Below are positions 7,764 through 16,242 of a DNA stretch of 64,000 nt, piece by piece. This stretch comes from Hyphomicrobium nitrativorans NL23 (GTDB lineage Bacteria > Pseudomonadota > Alphaproteobacteria > Rhizobiales > Hyphomicrobiaceae), in NCBI RefSeq assembly GCF_000503895.1, contig NC_022997.1:2855821-2919820 (forward strand), written 5' to 3'. A model generated the notes under the pieces. The model had not been told where the DNA came from, searched no databases, and saw only the letters and a list, made by a program, of their open reading frames with translations. The first letter of the stretch is position 1, and each line of letters opens with the position of its first letter. Both the position numbers and the translations under genes were made by a program.

Positions 7764-8461
7764 CCTACCTGCCGTTCGAACATCAATCGGTCGAGCGTCC
7801 GCCCAAGCTCGGCACAATCGGCGGTGACGTGGTGGGCGCCTGCCGCCCGCAACGCATCCACCGGGTGATACCCCCACGCCACGCCGATGGACGACGTGCC
7901 CGCGCCCAGCGCCATCTCGATGTCGAATGTCGTGTCGCCGATCATCACCGTATCGACAGGCTCGGCCACCGCCTCGCTCATGGCGGCGAAGATCATCGAC
8001 GGATGAGGCTTCGAGGGGTGCGTGTCCGCCGTCTGGATGGTGCGGAAATGATGGACGATGCCCTCGCGCTCAAGCACGGCGTCGAGCCCGCGGCGCGATT
8101 TGCCGGTGGCGATGCCGAGCGATACGTCCTCGCGGGCGGCCAGACGATCCAGCACGTCGCGTACGCCATCGTAGAGCGGCTCGGTGTGATCCGGACCGAG
8201 ACGCCGCTCGCGGAAGGCCTCTTTGTAGGCCTCCGACAGGCGCTCGATCACGACGGGATCGGTCTCCTCCGGCACGAGGCGCGCGATGGCCCAGTCGAGG
8301 GAGAGGCCGACGACGCCGACGACGCTTTCGCGCGGGGGCGCAACGCGGCCTTGCGACGCGAACGCATCCGTCATCGCCGCCACGATCATGTGCTGGCTGT
8401 CGACGAGCGTGCCGTCGCAATCGAAGATGACGAGCTTCACAGGGGGGCGCGCGCTCGACAT
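7760..8461 (-). CDS. HAD-family hydrolase (phosphoglycolate phosphatase-like)
   Basis: A 233-residue HAD subfamily IA hydrolase. Motif I is V-I-F-D-C-D-G-T-L-V-D-S, motif II falls around I-A-T-G-K-S, and motif IV is M-I-G-D-T-T-F-D-I. The cap domain occupies about residues 18-90. The substrate cannot be read from the sequence; phosphoglycolate or another small phosphate ester is typical. The ATG at 8461 lies four bases past the stop of the pseudouridine synthase gene. An upstream in-frame start (8497) would overlap that gene and is less likely. It is the middle gene of an rluC-HAD-ATP12 operon. Confidence 0.85.
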   Translation of the reverse strand: MSSARPPVKLVIFDCDGTLVDSQHMIVAAMTDAFASQGRVAPPRESVVGVVGLSLDWAIARLVPEETDPVVIERLSEAYKEAFRERRLGPDHTEPLYDGVRDVLDRLAAREDVSLGIATGKSRRGLDAVLEREGIVHHFRTIQTADTHPSKPHPSMIFAAMSEAVAEPVDTVMIGDTTFDIEMALGAGTSSIGVAWGYHPVDALRAAGAHHVTADCAELGRTLDRLMFERQVG

Positions 8462-8465
8462 GGCG

Positions 8466-9479
8466 TCACCCGTCGTCCTTGTCGAAGCGGCGGACATCGA
8501 AGCCGAGGAGATCCCACGTTTCCTGCATATGCGGCGGCAAGGGCGCGGTGACGTCGATCTTGCCCTCGCGGGCAGGATGCGGAATCACGAGGCGGCGCGC
8601 GTGGAGGTGCAGCTTCGGCGTAATGTTTTCTGCGGGCAAATCCATGCCGCCGTCATACTTGTTGTCGCCGACGATGGTGTTGCCGATCAACTCCATGTGC
8701 GCGCGAAGCTGGTGCTGGCGGCCCGTGACCGGCTTCAGGGACACCCAGGACGCCTTGTGCGCCGCGCGGTCAACGACGGAATAATGCGTCGTCGCGTGCA
8801 TGGCTTCTTTCTGCTCGCCGGGGCGCGCTCGACGCACGCGGTCGCCGTCTGGGCCGGCCGCCTTGACGAGGGGCACCTCGATCTTTCCCTGATGCGGCTT
8901 CGGCACGCCCTTGACGAGAGCCCAATAGGTCTTGGCGGCCGAGCGCGTCTGGAAGGTGCGGCCGAGCTTGGCAGCCGCTGCGCGGTGCTTGGCGACGAGC
9001 AGCACGCCCGTCGTGTCGCGGTCGAGGCGATGGACGAGGCGCGGACGGTCTCCGAAGCGGTCGGCCATTCCGGCAAGCATGCCGTCGATATGCCGACGCG
9101 TGCCGGTGCCGCCCTGCACGGCGATGCCGAACGGCTTGTCGAGGACGAGCACGTCATCGTCCTCGTAGAGGATCATGCTCTCGATCAGATCGCGGTCGGC
9201 CTTGGAGGTGGAGGGCGTGGTTGATTTGCTGCTTCCCTGTCCGCCTTCGCGAGGCGTGCGTGCGGCTTTCGGAACGCGAACCTGCGCGCCCGCTTCGAGG
9301 CGCTCGTTGGCCTCGACACGGCGCGCATCCACGCGCACCTGGCCGGAGCGCAGGAGCTTTTGCAAATAGCCGTGACCGATCTCGGGAAAGTGCGTGCGGA
9401 ACCAGCGGTCGAGGCGCATGCCAGCCTCGCGCTCCGCGACCTCGATCGTCTCGACGCGCTCGTTTGAGCGATCCGTCAT
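8466..9479 (-). CDS. RluA-family pseudouridine synthase (RluC-like)
   Basis: It isomerises uridine to pseudouridine in 23S rRNA; the exact target sites are inferred from RluC relatives. The 337-residue product has an N-terminal S4 RNA-binding domain (about 12-75), a Ser/Thr-rich linker (about 80-100) and the catalytic domain. The catalytic Asp is in H-R-L-D-R-D-T-T-G, with R-L-V-H-R before it, and the later G-R-x-H-Q-L-R-A-H motif is intact. The start at 9479 follows an AAAGG-containing leader. First gene of the rluC-HAD-ATP12 operon. Confidence 0.9.
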   Translation of the reverse strand: MTDRSNERVETIEVAEREAGMRLDRWFRTHFPEIGHGYLQKLLRSGQVRVDARRVEANERLEAGAQVRVPKAARTPREGGQGSSKSTTPSTSKADRDLIESMILYEDDDVLVLDKPFGIAVQGGTGTRRHIDGMLAGMADRFGDRPRLVHRLDRDTTGVLLVAKHRAAAAKLGRTFQTRSAAKTYWALVKGVPKPHQGKIEVPLVKAAGPDGDRVRRARPGEQKEAMHATTHYSVVDRAAHKASWVSLKPVTGRQHQLRAHMELIGNTIVGDNKYDGGMDLPAENITPKLHLHARRLVIPHPAREGKIDVTAPLPPHMQETWDLLGFDVRRFDKDDG

Positions 9480-9519
9480 GTTCTGCCGGCGCCTTTCTAA
9501 AGAATGCGAGCCCTGCGGC

Positions 9520-9753
9520 TCAGCCGGCTTCGTCACCGGCAAATGGCGTCGCGACGATCCAGCCGACGATCCAGCCCACGACAAGGGCGGCGAAGTTGGT
9601 CGCGATGAAGGCCAGCATGTGCATGCTGCCCGCCGAATCCGGGCTGTCGAACGACTGCTGAGCCACCACCCAGTTGGCAACTTCCGAACTCAGATACAGC
9701 ACGGCGACCATAAGACCGGCGAGAGCGAAAATCATGGAGACGAGATAGCGCAT
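9520..9753 (-). CDS. Two-helix membrane protein, unknown
   Basis: A 77-residue protein with two hydrophobic helices (about 3-22 and 46-68) joined by a polar loop of about 20 residues containing W-V-V-A-Q-Q-S-F-D-S. AGGAGG four bases before the ATG at 9753 is one of the strongest ribosome sites in the window. It starts 30 bases after the stop of the Tae4-like amidase gene and ends 40 bases before the pseudouridine synthase gene, all on one strand. No family is recognised. A membrane partner or protective protein for the amidase is possible but unproven. Confidence 0.7.
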   Translation of the reverse strand: MRYLVSMIFALAGLMVAVLYLSSEVANWVVAQQSFDSPDSAGSMHMLAFIATNFAALVVGWIVGWIVATPFAGDEAG

Positions 9754-9783
9754 GGGCCCTCCTCAGCGCGCGGCCGGTGCCGC

Positions 9784-10329
9784 CTATTTCACTTCCCAGA
9801 ACCAGATCTCTCCGGCCTCGGCGTAGTTGGAGTAATAACCGAGCCAGGAGAACCACTCCATCAGCCACTTGGCAGACGAGCGATAGCCGTTCCAGACATC
9901 GATGTGATCCCCGGTGGGGCGGCCCGAATCTGTGGAGCGGCGCCAGTAGTCCTGGATGTAGATGATGCCGGTGCGGCCGAAGATCTTGGGATAGAACTCG
10001 GCGGCCTCGGCGGCTGCGTAGCGCTCCCTCGGTCCCAGGCCCGCGATGCCGCCGCGCGCGATACCGTTTGCGAGCTGTGTGGCATTGATGAAGTGCATGT
10101 CGGAGCGGGGATGGACGCCGCAATGGGTGATGCCGGAAAGCTGAGCCGGCTGCACGCCAGCCTGGCGCAGCGCGATGCCCATGCGGATCGCACACTGGTT
10201 GGAGAACACCGGGAACCCGCGCAAGATCGCCCTCCCCTCCATGTTGGTGAGGTTGTGCGGCGCAATGCAGGGCGACTGCATGCTCTGATTGATCGGATGC
10301 CCGCGCCAGAGATCGTTGAACTCAATCAT
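9784..10329 (-). CDS. Tae4-like NlpC/P60-fold amidase
   Basis: The 181-residue product carries the two hallmarks of type VI amidase effector 4: F-S-N-Q-C-A-I-R-M-G-I-A-L with the catalytic Cys at 46, and G-D-H-I-D-V-W-N-G with the catalytic His at 142. Tae4 enzymes cleave the D-Glu to meso-diaminopimelate bond of peptidoglycan stems. Two more Cys (21 and 70) are present. There is no signal peptide, as in T6SS cargo. No T6SS genes, VgrG, PAAR or recognisable Tai4 immunity gene lies in this window. The nearest downstream gene encodes a 77-residue membrane protein. The role as effector, housekeeping hydrolase or domesticated enzyme is open. Confidence 0.8.
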   Translation of the reverse strand: MIEFNDLWRGHPINQSMQSPCIAPHNLTNMEGRAILRGFPVFSNQCAIRMGIALRQAGVQPAQLSGITHCGVHPRSDMHFINATQLANGIARGGIAGLGPRERYAAAEAAEFYPKIFGRTGIIYIQDYWRRSTDSGRPTGDHIDVWNGYRSSAKWLMEWFSWLGYYSNYAEAGEIWFWEVK

Positions 10330-10503
10330 GGAACGCTTCCCCTACCCCTTACTCGCAGCACGTTCCCCGCCGTTTCGGCCGCGGGGCGGACTATAGGACG
10401 GCGGGGTGGGGCTTGACCAGATCGTCCTCGGCCTGGCTTCGCTTGACGGCTCAAGCTCCGGCAGGGCAGGCGCCGGGCCGATGCCGCCCCCTGCTCGGCG
10501 AAC

Positions 10504-10995
10504 CTATTCGCAGGGGACGGAGACCGTCGAGCCGATGGCCGGGACGAACTTCTTGCAGAGGTGCTCCGCCTCGGCGGCCGCGACGGGCTCGGGCTCTTCT
10601 TCGCGGGGAATCGAATGTTGCATCAGCGCAGAGCTGCCGGTGAGGCGCGGACCGGTCTCGACCTTCTCGGCCTGGGTCTCGGGCGCGGCCTCGACGACGG
10701 CGGGTTCGGGCTCGGCCTTGGCGATCTCGGGTGCGGGGGCTGGCGCAGGCGCGGCTTTGACCTGCTGGGCCTTCGCCTTCGCGGGCTGCGCCTTCCTGGC
10801 GGCCTGGCTCTTTGCGGGGGAGCGCTGCTTCTGCTTCGCCTGATGACGCCGGGGCTGCTTGCCCCTGGCGTTCGGGTTCGGCGTGTTGACGACCTCGGGC
10901 GTGTACTCGCAAGAGATGCACGCCTCGGCCGGTGTGCCGAAAAGTGTTGCCGAAGCCAAAAGTGCAGTGGCGATCGCGAGAAAGATCCGGGTCAT
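10504..10995 (-). CDS. Secreted Ala/Pro/Lys-rich protein, unknown
   Basis: From the ATG at 10995 (GGGAGG five bases upstream) the 163-residue product has a clear signal peptide ending near A-E-A-C. The mature start holds two Cys (A-C-I-S-C-E-Y). A basic Lys/Arg/Gln/Ala stretch (about 40-85) is followed by an acidic Pro/Glu/Ala stretch (about 85-135), and there are two Cys near the C-terminus (H-L-C-K-K-F and V-P-C-E). The low-complexity middle suggests a periplasmic or cell-wall spacer with small disulphide-bonded ends. No family is recognised. Confidence 0.65.
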   Translation of the reverse strand: MTRIFLAIATALLASATLFGTPAEACISCEYTPEVVNTPNPNARGKQPRRHQAKQKQRSPAKSQAARKAQPAKAKAQQVKAAPAPAPAPEIAKAEPEPAVVEAAPETQAEKVETGPRLTGSSALMQHSIPREEEPEPVAAAEAEHLCKKFVPAIGSTVSVPCE

Positions 10996-11252
10996 GTTCG
11001 CCTCCCACACGAGCACAGAATCTATCTTGGCCCGCGAATGATGTCCATCAGGAAGCGGATCATGCGCTGAAGTCGCGTCTCAAGCTGTCTCGCAGGAGAC
11101 TGGTGGCAAAACCTGCCGGCCGACTTGGCATCCGTGATGATTTCCCGCTGACAATCGCACCTATCTCATTGACTACAATTAATATTTTCTATTTTTCGTC
11201 GAATCGGGCCACCCTGTCCCAGAGTGGATAAACAAACGAAGGGCCTGGTGAT

Positions 11253-13142
11253 ATGCGGCCGGCAAGCCGAACACGACGGGCATGCGCGTTCGCACCATTC
11301 GCTATCGCGCTCGCTACTGCCCCCCAGGTCTGCGCTCAGGACCTGATAGCTCCCAAGTGGATGCCCTGGCTCGAACTCGGCGGCTTCTACGGCTCGAACG
11401 ATTCAAGCCGCGGCGAAGCGGCCCTCTGGGTCCCGCTCGCACAGAGCCACAACTCCGTTCTTTTCGGCGAAGCCCGCGGCAAGCTCTTCGAGGACGATAT
11501 GCGCGAGGGCAACTTCGCGCTCGGGTACCGGCAGATGCAGGCCAACGGCTGGAACCTCGGCCTCTGGGGTGGCTACGACATCCGCGAAAGCCAGTTCGGC
11601 AACACCTTCCACCAGTTCGCGGGTGGGATCGAAGCCCTCTCCGACCGCTGGGACGTTCGCGCCAATGCCTACCTGCCGCTGAACGACAGCGAGACGCTTT
11701 TCAGATCGTCGACGTTTACGCCGACGGCCGCGCCAATCATTAATTTGACCGGCACGAGCATTGGCCTCACGACGACCGGCATCACCACGACGACGATGCT
11801 CGACGAGCTCGCGCTTCACGGTTTCGACGCCGAGATCGGCGCCAAGATCTTGTCGACCCCGCTCGATCTCACCGGGCCTAGCCACGAACTCCGCCTCTAT
11901 GCGGGCGCCTTCCACTTCGATCATTCGGATTTGCCGAACTCTGTCTCAGGCCCGCGTGTGCGCGCCGAATGGCGTATGGACGACGTGATCGCTCGCTGGG
12001 CAGGTTCGCGCCTCACGATCGAAGCGGAGTACTCTCACGACCAGCTACGCGATGACCGCGTCGAAATCGGCGCACGCCTGCGGCTGCCCTTCGGCGACAG
12101 CGGCACGCGCGTCGCCTCCCGCTCGCTCACCGCGCAGGAGCGGCGCATGTCGGAAGGCTTGGAACGCGACACCGACGTCGTCACCGGCACGACCACCACG
12201 TCATCGAGCAGTGCTTCCAGCATCACAGAGGCCGTCGAGGACGCGAAAACCGGCGTCCGCTTCGACCGCGTCGCCAGGGCCGACGGCGCGGCAGACATCA
12301 CCACCGCCTCCACATCTGCAGGCGCGAACTCCCTCATCATCGCCACAGGCAACATCAACGGCGCTCAAGAACTGCAAGGCGATCAAACGCTGCAGGGAGG
12401 CGGCTCAACCATTCAGGTGCGCGGCGTCACGTCCGGAATCGTCGTCGATTTCACGGCACCGGGTTCGCGACCAGCGGTGACGCATGACGCCTACTTCGGT
12501 CCCGTTCTGGCCGCCTTGTCTTCAAACACGCACATTGCGGGCTTGGACTTGACGGGCGGCGGCTCGAATTCCAACAACTTCGGTATTCAGGTTTTCTCAG
12601 GCAGCACCAACGTCCATATCGATTCCGTCAACGTGTCCAACACAAACCACGTTGGAATCTTTCTGGGATTCGAGACGTCGGTCGCCATCTCCAACAGTCT
12701 AGTGCAACAAACTGCGTCTCACGGCATCCATATTGAAAGCAACAGTTCGTTGACTGTGTCGAACACAACAATCGTCGATCCTGTCCGCAGCGGTATCTTT
12801 GTTGGCACAAATAGCTATTTGAGCGCGACCGACATCGAAATGCGCAATGTCGGCACGGACGGTCTTTATTTTGTGCTCGGAGGCACCGCGCGTATTTCCG
12901 GCATGACTATCGAGAACGCCGGGAACAGAGGCATCCACGTATTACACAACACCGATCTAACCCTGAACGAATCGGTTCTGAAGGGGACATTTGGCGGCGA
13001 AGGCATCCTGGCCAGCGGCAGCAACATCACGTTCAGCGGAGCGGGCAACACGGTCGAGCCCGGGACGACTTTTGGTAATGGGTTCTGCAACGCTGCCGGG
13101 GTGACGGGCAGTTTGGAGTTCAATATCGGCAATTGCCCATAG
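11253..13142 (+). CDS. Inverse-autotransporter-like beta-barrel with beta-helix passenger
   Basis: A 629-residue outer-membrane protein. The signal peptide (about 1-28, ending V-C-A-Q) is followed by a barrel domain (about 30-285) like the inverse autotransporter domain of intimin/invasin proteins: W-L-E-L-G-G-F-Y-G-S, F-E-D-D-M-R-E-G-N-F-A-L-G-Y-R and L-W-G-G-Y-D-I-R. A Thr/Ser-rich linker follows (about 310-360). The C-terminal part (about 360-629) looks like a right-handed parallel beta-helix, with repeated short strands and Asn/Gly turns and a final Cys pair. The end of the gene is visibly richer in A and T than its start, which may reflect a separate origin of the passenger. An AT-rich leader of about 190 bases precedes the ATG. 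Confidence 0.75.
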   Translation: MRPASRTRRACAFAPFAIALATAPQVCAQDLIAPKWMPWLELGGFYGSNDSSRGEAALWVPLAQSHNSVLFGEARGKLFEDDMREGNFALGYRQMQANGWNLGLWGGYDIRESQFGNTFHQFAGGIEALSDRWDVRANAYLPLNDSETLFRSSTFTPTAAPIINLTGTSIGLTTTGITTTTMLDELALHGFDAEIGAKILSTPLDLTGPSHELRLYAGAFHFDHSDLPNSVSGPRVRAEWRMDDVIARWAGSRLTIEAEYSHDQLRDDRVEIGARLRLPFGDSGTRVASRSLTAQERRMSEGLERDTDVVTGTTTTSSSSASSITEAVEDAKTGVRFDRVARADGAADITTASTSAGANSLIIATGNINGAQELQGDQTLQGGGSTIQVRGVTSGIVVDFTAPGSRPAVTHDAYFGPVLAALSSNTHIAGLDLTGGGSNSNNFGIQVFSGSTNVHIDSVNVSNTNHVGIFLGFETSVAISNSLVQQTASHGIHIESNSSLTVSNTTIVDPVRSGIFVGTNSYLSATDIEMRNVGTDGLYFVLGGTARISGMTIENAGNRGIHVLHNTDLTLNESVLKGTFGGEGILASGSNITFSGAGNTVEPGTTFGNGFCNAAGVTGSLEFNIGNCP

Positions 13143-13157
13143 CGCCGAGTTCGCGCG

Positions 13158-14477
13158 TCAGCTTTCGCCGCCGCGCTTTTTGCGCAGGCTATCCCAGTAA
13201 GATAGGCGTTTGGCCAGCTCGCGCTCGAAGCCGCGCTCGGGCGGATCGTAGAATTTGGGGCGCCGCTTGAACTCGTCCGGGAAGTAGTTCTGGCCTGAGA
13301 ACGCATCCGGCTGGTCGTGATCATAGAGATAGCCGTCGCCGTAACCTTCCTCTTCCATCAGCTTGGTCGGCGCATTCAGGATGACCTTCGGCGGGCTCAG
13401 AGACCCATGCTCTTTCGCGGCGCGCATGGCGGCTTTGTAGGCCACATAGTTCGCGTTCGATTTCGGCGCGGTGGCGACGTAGATCACGGCTTCCGCCAAT
13501 GCCAATTCGCCTTCCGGACTGCCGAGAAAATCGTAGGCGTCCTTCGCGGCATTCGCGACGACGAGCGCCTGCGGGTCGGCGAGGCCGATGTCCTCGACCG
13601 CCATGCGCACGATGCGGCGCGCGAGGAACAGACGATCCTCGCCGCCGTCCAGCATCCGGCAGAAGTAGTAGAGCGCGGCGTCGGGATCGGAGCCGCGCAC
13701 GGCCTTATGCAGCGCCGAGATCAGGTTGTAATGGCCTTCGCGACTCTTGTCGTAGAGCGGGGCGCGACGCTGGACGAGCTTCACGAGCGCTTCGCGCTCG
13801 AGCGGCTTCGTGCCGGGCTTCACCGTCGCGAGCACTTCTTCGGAGAGGTTCAGGATCGAACGGCCGTCGCCGTCCGCCATGGACTTGATGGCTTCGCGGG
13901 CGTCGGCGTCGAGCGGCAGCTCGCGCCCCTCCTCCGCTTCGGCGCGCTTGATCAGGTCTTCCAGCGCGTCGTCGTCGAGACGGTTCAGCGTGAGCACGGA
14001 CGCGCGAGAGAGCACGGCTGCGTTGATCTCGAACGACGGGTTTTCCGTCGTCGCGCCGACGAGCGTGATCGTGCCGTCTTCCATGTACGGCAGGAAGCTG
14101 TCCTGCTGGGAGCGGTTGAAGCGGTGGATCTCGTCGATGAAGAGCAGCGTGCCGCGGCCTTGCTCGCGGCGCGCCTTGGCCCGATCGAAGGCTTTGCGCA
14201 ACTCGGCCACGCCCGAGAAGATCGCGGAGAGTTGCTCGAATTCGAGCTTCGTCTCGTGCGCGAGCAGGCGCGCGATGGTGGTCTTTCCGCACCCCGGCGG
14301 GCCCCACAGCACGAGGCTCGGCAGGCGGCCTGCGCTGAGAAAGCGCGTCAGCGTACCGTCAGGCCCGACGAGATGCGGCTGGCCTGCGACTTCGGAAAGC
14401 TTGGTGGGGCGCAAACGGTCTGCGAGCGGGCGCGGCGCGCCCTTCTCCAGCCCGGCCGCTTCGAAGAGATTGCTCAT
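13158..14477 (-). CDS. rarA: Replication-associated recombination protein RarA (MgsA)
   Basis: RarA is an AAA+ ATPase of the clamp-loader/RuvB class that acts at stalled replication forks. The 439-residue product has Walker A G-P-P-G-C-G-K-T-T (about 58-66), Walker B L-L-F-I-D-E-I-H-R-F, sensor 1 V-G-A-T-T-E-N-P-S-F and the C-terminal tetramerisation domain with the conserved E-G-Y-G-D-G-Y-L-Y-D-H. The length is normal for the family. The ATG at 14477 is followed by the family-typical M-S-N-L-F. It is convergent with the autotransporter-like gene, 15 bases away. Confidence 0.95.
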   Translation of the reverse strand: MSNLFEAAGLEKGAPRPLADRLRPTKLSEVAGQPHLVGPDGTLTRFLSAGRLPSLVLWGPPGCGKTTIARLLAHETKLEFEQLSAIFSGVAELRKAFDRAKARREQGRGTLLFIDEIHRFNRSQQDSFLPYMEDGTITLVGATTENPSFEINAAVLSRASVLTLNRLDDDALEDLIKRAEAEEGRELPLDADAREAIKSMADGDGRSILNLSEEVLATVKPGTKPLEREALVKLVQRRAPLYDKSREGHYNLISALHKAVRGSDPDAALYYFCRMLDGGEDRLFLARRIVRMAVEDIGLADPQALVVANAAKDAYDFLGSPEGELALAEAVIYVATAPKSNANYVAYKAAMRAAKEHGSLSPPKVILNAPTKLMEEEGYGDGYLYDHDQPDAFSGQNYFPDEFKRRPKFYDPPERGFERELAKRLSYWDSLRKKRGGES

Positions 14478-14550
14478 GGGGAGATGTTAGAGACTTTCCA
14501 GTCGAGATTGAAGTAATGCGCCGTTGTGTCCTGGCTGCCGCCCCCTCCCC

Positions 14551-14685
14551 TTGTTATCCCGGAAAGGCGAAGCCTTATCCGGGACCCAGTGCAAGACACG
14601 TCGAAGACGCGATATTTCGCGGTAGGAGCTTTTCCTGGGTCCCGGCTCTGCGTTCCGCTGCGCGCCACTTGGCCGGGATGACAGG
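14551..14685. repeat. Palindromic intergenic repeat element
   Basis: A roughly 135-bp element between rarA and the Deg protease gene. Its ends are TTATCCCGG and CCGGGATGACA, and its inner arms are CCGGGACCCAG and CTGGGTCCCGG, so the whole can fold into a long imperfect hairpin with a GC-poor centre. This layout matches the dispersed 'ATCCCGG...CCGGGAT' palindromes common between genes in Hyphomicrobiales genomes. Only one copy is seen in this window. Confidence 0.65.
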
Positions 14686-14689
14686 AGCG

Positions 14690-16165
14690 CTATCCCGGCA
14701 CCTGAAGGTTGAAGACCTTATCGGCGCGACGCACCGCCACCGACCATAACCGCTGACGGCCTGCGAGGAGAGCTTCGAGATCGCCAACGTTCGCGACCGG
14801 AGCCTCGCCGATTTCGACGATGACGTCGCCCGGCTGAAACCCGAGGCGCGCGGCCGTGGAGCCTCGCCGGACGGACACGACGACCACGCCTGCCGCCTCG
14901 TCAATTCCCAGTTCGTCCGCAACACCGGGGAGAATGTTCGAAACGCGCGCGCCGTCGAGTGGGTGGCGGCCCACGAGGTTGCGCACATCGTCCCGCCCCG
15001 GTTCCGGCGCTGCGATAAGCGGAAGCTCCACCGTCTGCGGCTGACCCTTGCGGATGACGTCGAGGCGTACGGTGCTGCCCACGCCGCGCGTCGTCAGGCG
15101 ATACTGAACCGCGCGGGCATCGGCGACTTCGAAGCCATCGACGTGCACAATGACGTCGCCGGCTTCGAGCCCGGCCTCGGCCGCGGGACCCCGATCCGAT
15201 ACACGCGCAACGACGGCGCCGGCAACGCGCGACAGGCCCAGTGCGTCGGCCATATCGCGCGTGACGGTTTCGAGGCGCGCTCCAAGCCAGGGACGCTCGA
15301 TCGGACGGCCCTCGACCGCGCCTTCCACGTAGAGCTTCACGAGGTTCGAGGGGATTGCGAAGCCGATGCCTTGCGAGCCGCCGGACTGAGAGAAGATCAT
15401 GGTGTTGATACCGACGAGCTTGCCCGACATGTCGACAAGCGCGCCGCCCGAGTTGCCGGGATTGATGGCGGCGTCCGTCTGGATGAAGATTTGCCCTTCG
15501 TGGCGCCCCACCTCCGTGCGCGCGAGCGCGGACACGATGCCGCTCGTCACCGTCTGTCCGACGCCGAACGGATTGCCGATGGCGAGCACCATGTCGCCCA
15601 CTTCCAGGCTGTCCGAATCCTCGAAGTCGAGCGTGGGGAACGTCTGGGCGCCCGCGTCGATCTTCAGAACGGTGATGTCGGTCTTGTCGTCCTGGCTGAT
15701 CACGCGCGCGTCGAACTCGCGCTTGTCGGCCAGCGCCACGCGGATCTCCGCTTCGCCGCGTCCGCGGATGACGTGCGTGTTGGTGACGACGATGCCGTCG
15801 GGGCTCACGATGACGCCGGAGCCGAGCGAGCTCTGGATGCGCTCGGACGGCTGGCCGAACGCATCGCCGAAGAACTGGCGGAAAAAGGGATCGTTCGCGA
15901 ACGGCGAGGAAAACGTCTGCACGCGCCGCTGGACGTAAACGTTCACCACGGCCGGCGCCGCGCGCCGCACGATGGGCGAGAACGAATACTGCACAACCTC
16001 GCGGGAGGTCGGGACTTGGCGTTCCACCTTCGGCTCTGCGCTGCCGCCGCCGAGAAGCTGATCGAGGAACTGGGCACTCGCGTGTCTCTCGCCCGTGGCG
16101 ACAGCGAGCATTCCGGCGAGGGTCGCCCCCCCGAGGACGGCAATCTTCTTCAGATTGAATCGCAT
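14690..16165 (-). CDS. Periplasmic Deg/HtrA-type serine protease
   Basis: A 491-residue trypsin-like protease and chaperone of the periplasm that handles misfolded envelope proteins. It has a signal peptide (about 1-32), a protease domain with the triad His (V-T-N-T-H-V-I), Asp (K-T-D-I-T-V-L) and Ser (G-N-S-G-G-A-L), and two PDZ domains (about 285-375 and 390-485). The ATG at 16165 gives the clean signal peptide M-R-F-N-L-K-K; the frame runs on to 16396 without a better start. It could be DegP or DegQ; the sequence does not decide. Confidence 0.93.
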   Translation of the reverse strand: MRFNLKKIAVLGGATLAGMLAVATGERHASAQFLDQLLGGGSAEPKVERQVPTSREVVQYSFSPIVRRAAPAVVNVYVQRRVQTFSSPFANDPFFRQFFGDAFGQPSERIQSSLGSGVIVSPDGIVVTNTHVIRGRGEAEIRVALADKREFDARVISQDDKTDITVLKIDAGAQTFPTLDFEDSDSLEVGDMVLAIGNPFGVGQTVTSGIVSALARTEVGRHEGQIFIQTDAAINPGNSGGALVDMSGKLVGINTMIFSQSGGSQGIGFAIPSNLVKLYVEGAVEGRPIERPWLGARLETVTRDMADALGLSRVAGAVVARVSDRGPAAEAGLEAGDVIVHVDGFEVADARAVQYRLTTRGVGSTVRLDVIRKGQPQTVELPLIAAPEPGRDDVRNLVGRHPLDGARVSNILPGVADELGIDEAAGVVVVSVRRGSTAARLGFQPGDVIVEIGEAPVANVGDLEALLAGRQRLWSVAVRRADKVFNLQVPG

Positions 16166-16242
16166 GAAATCGGTTTCCTGCGCGTTCGGCTCAAAAGCGG
16201 TCGCGCAGGATATAGGGTAAGGAGGCAGCCGGCGGAAGCCGG

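Noticed and set aside
10380-10500. Possible fourth copy of the GC-rich repeat family
   Set aside because: Only short, scattered similarity (GGCCTGGCTTCGCTTG and GGCGCCGGG); no continuous match to the three real copies.
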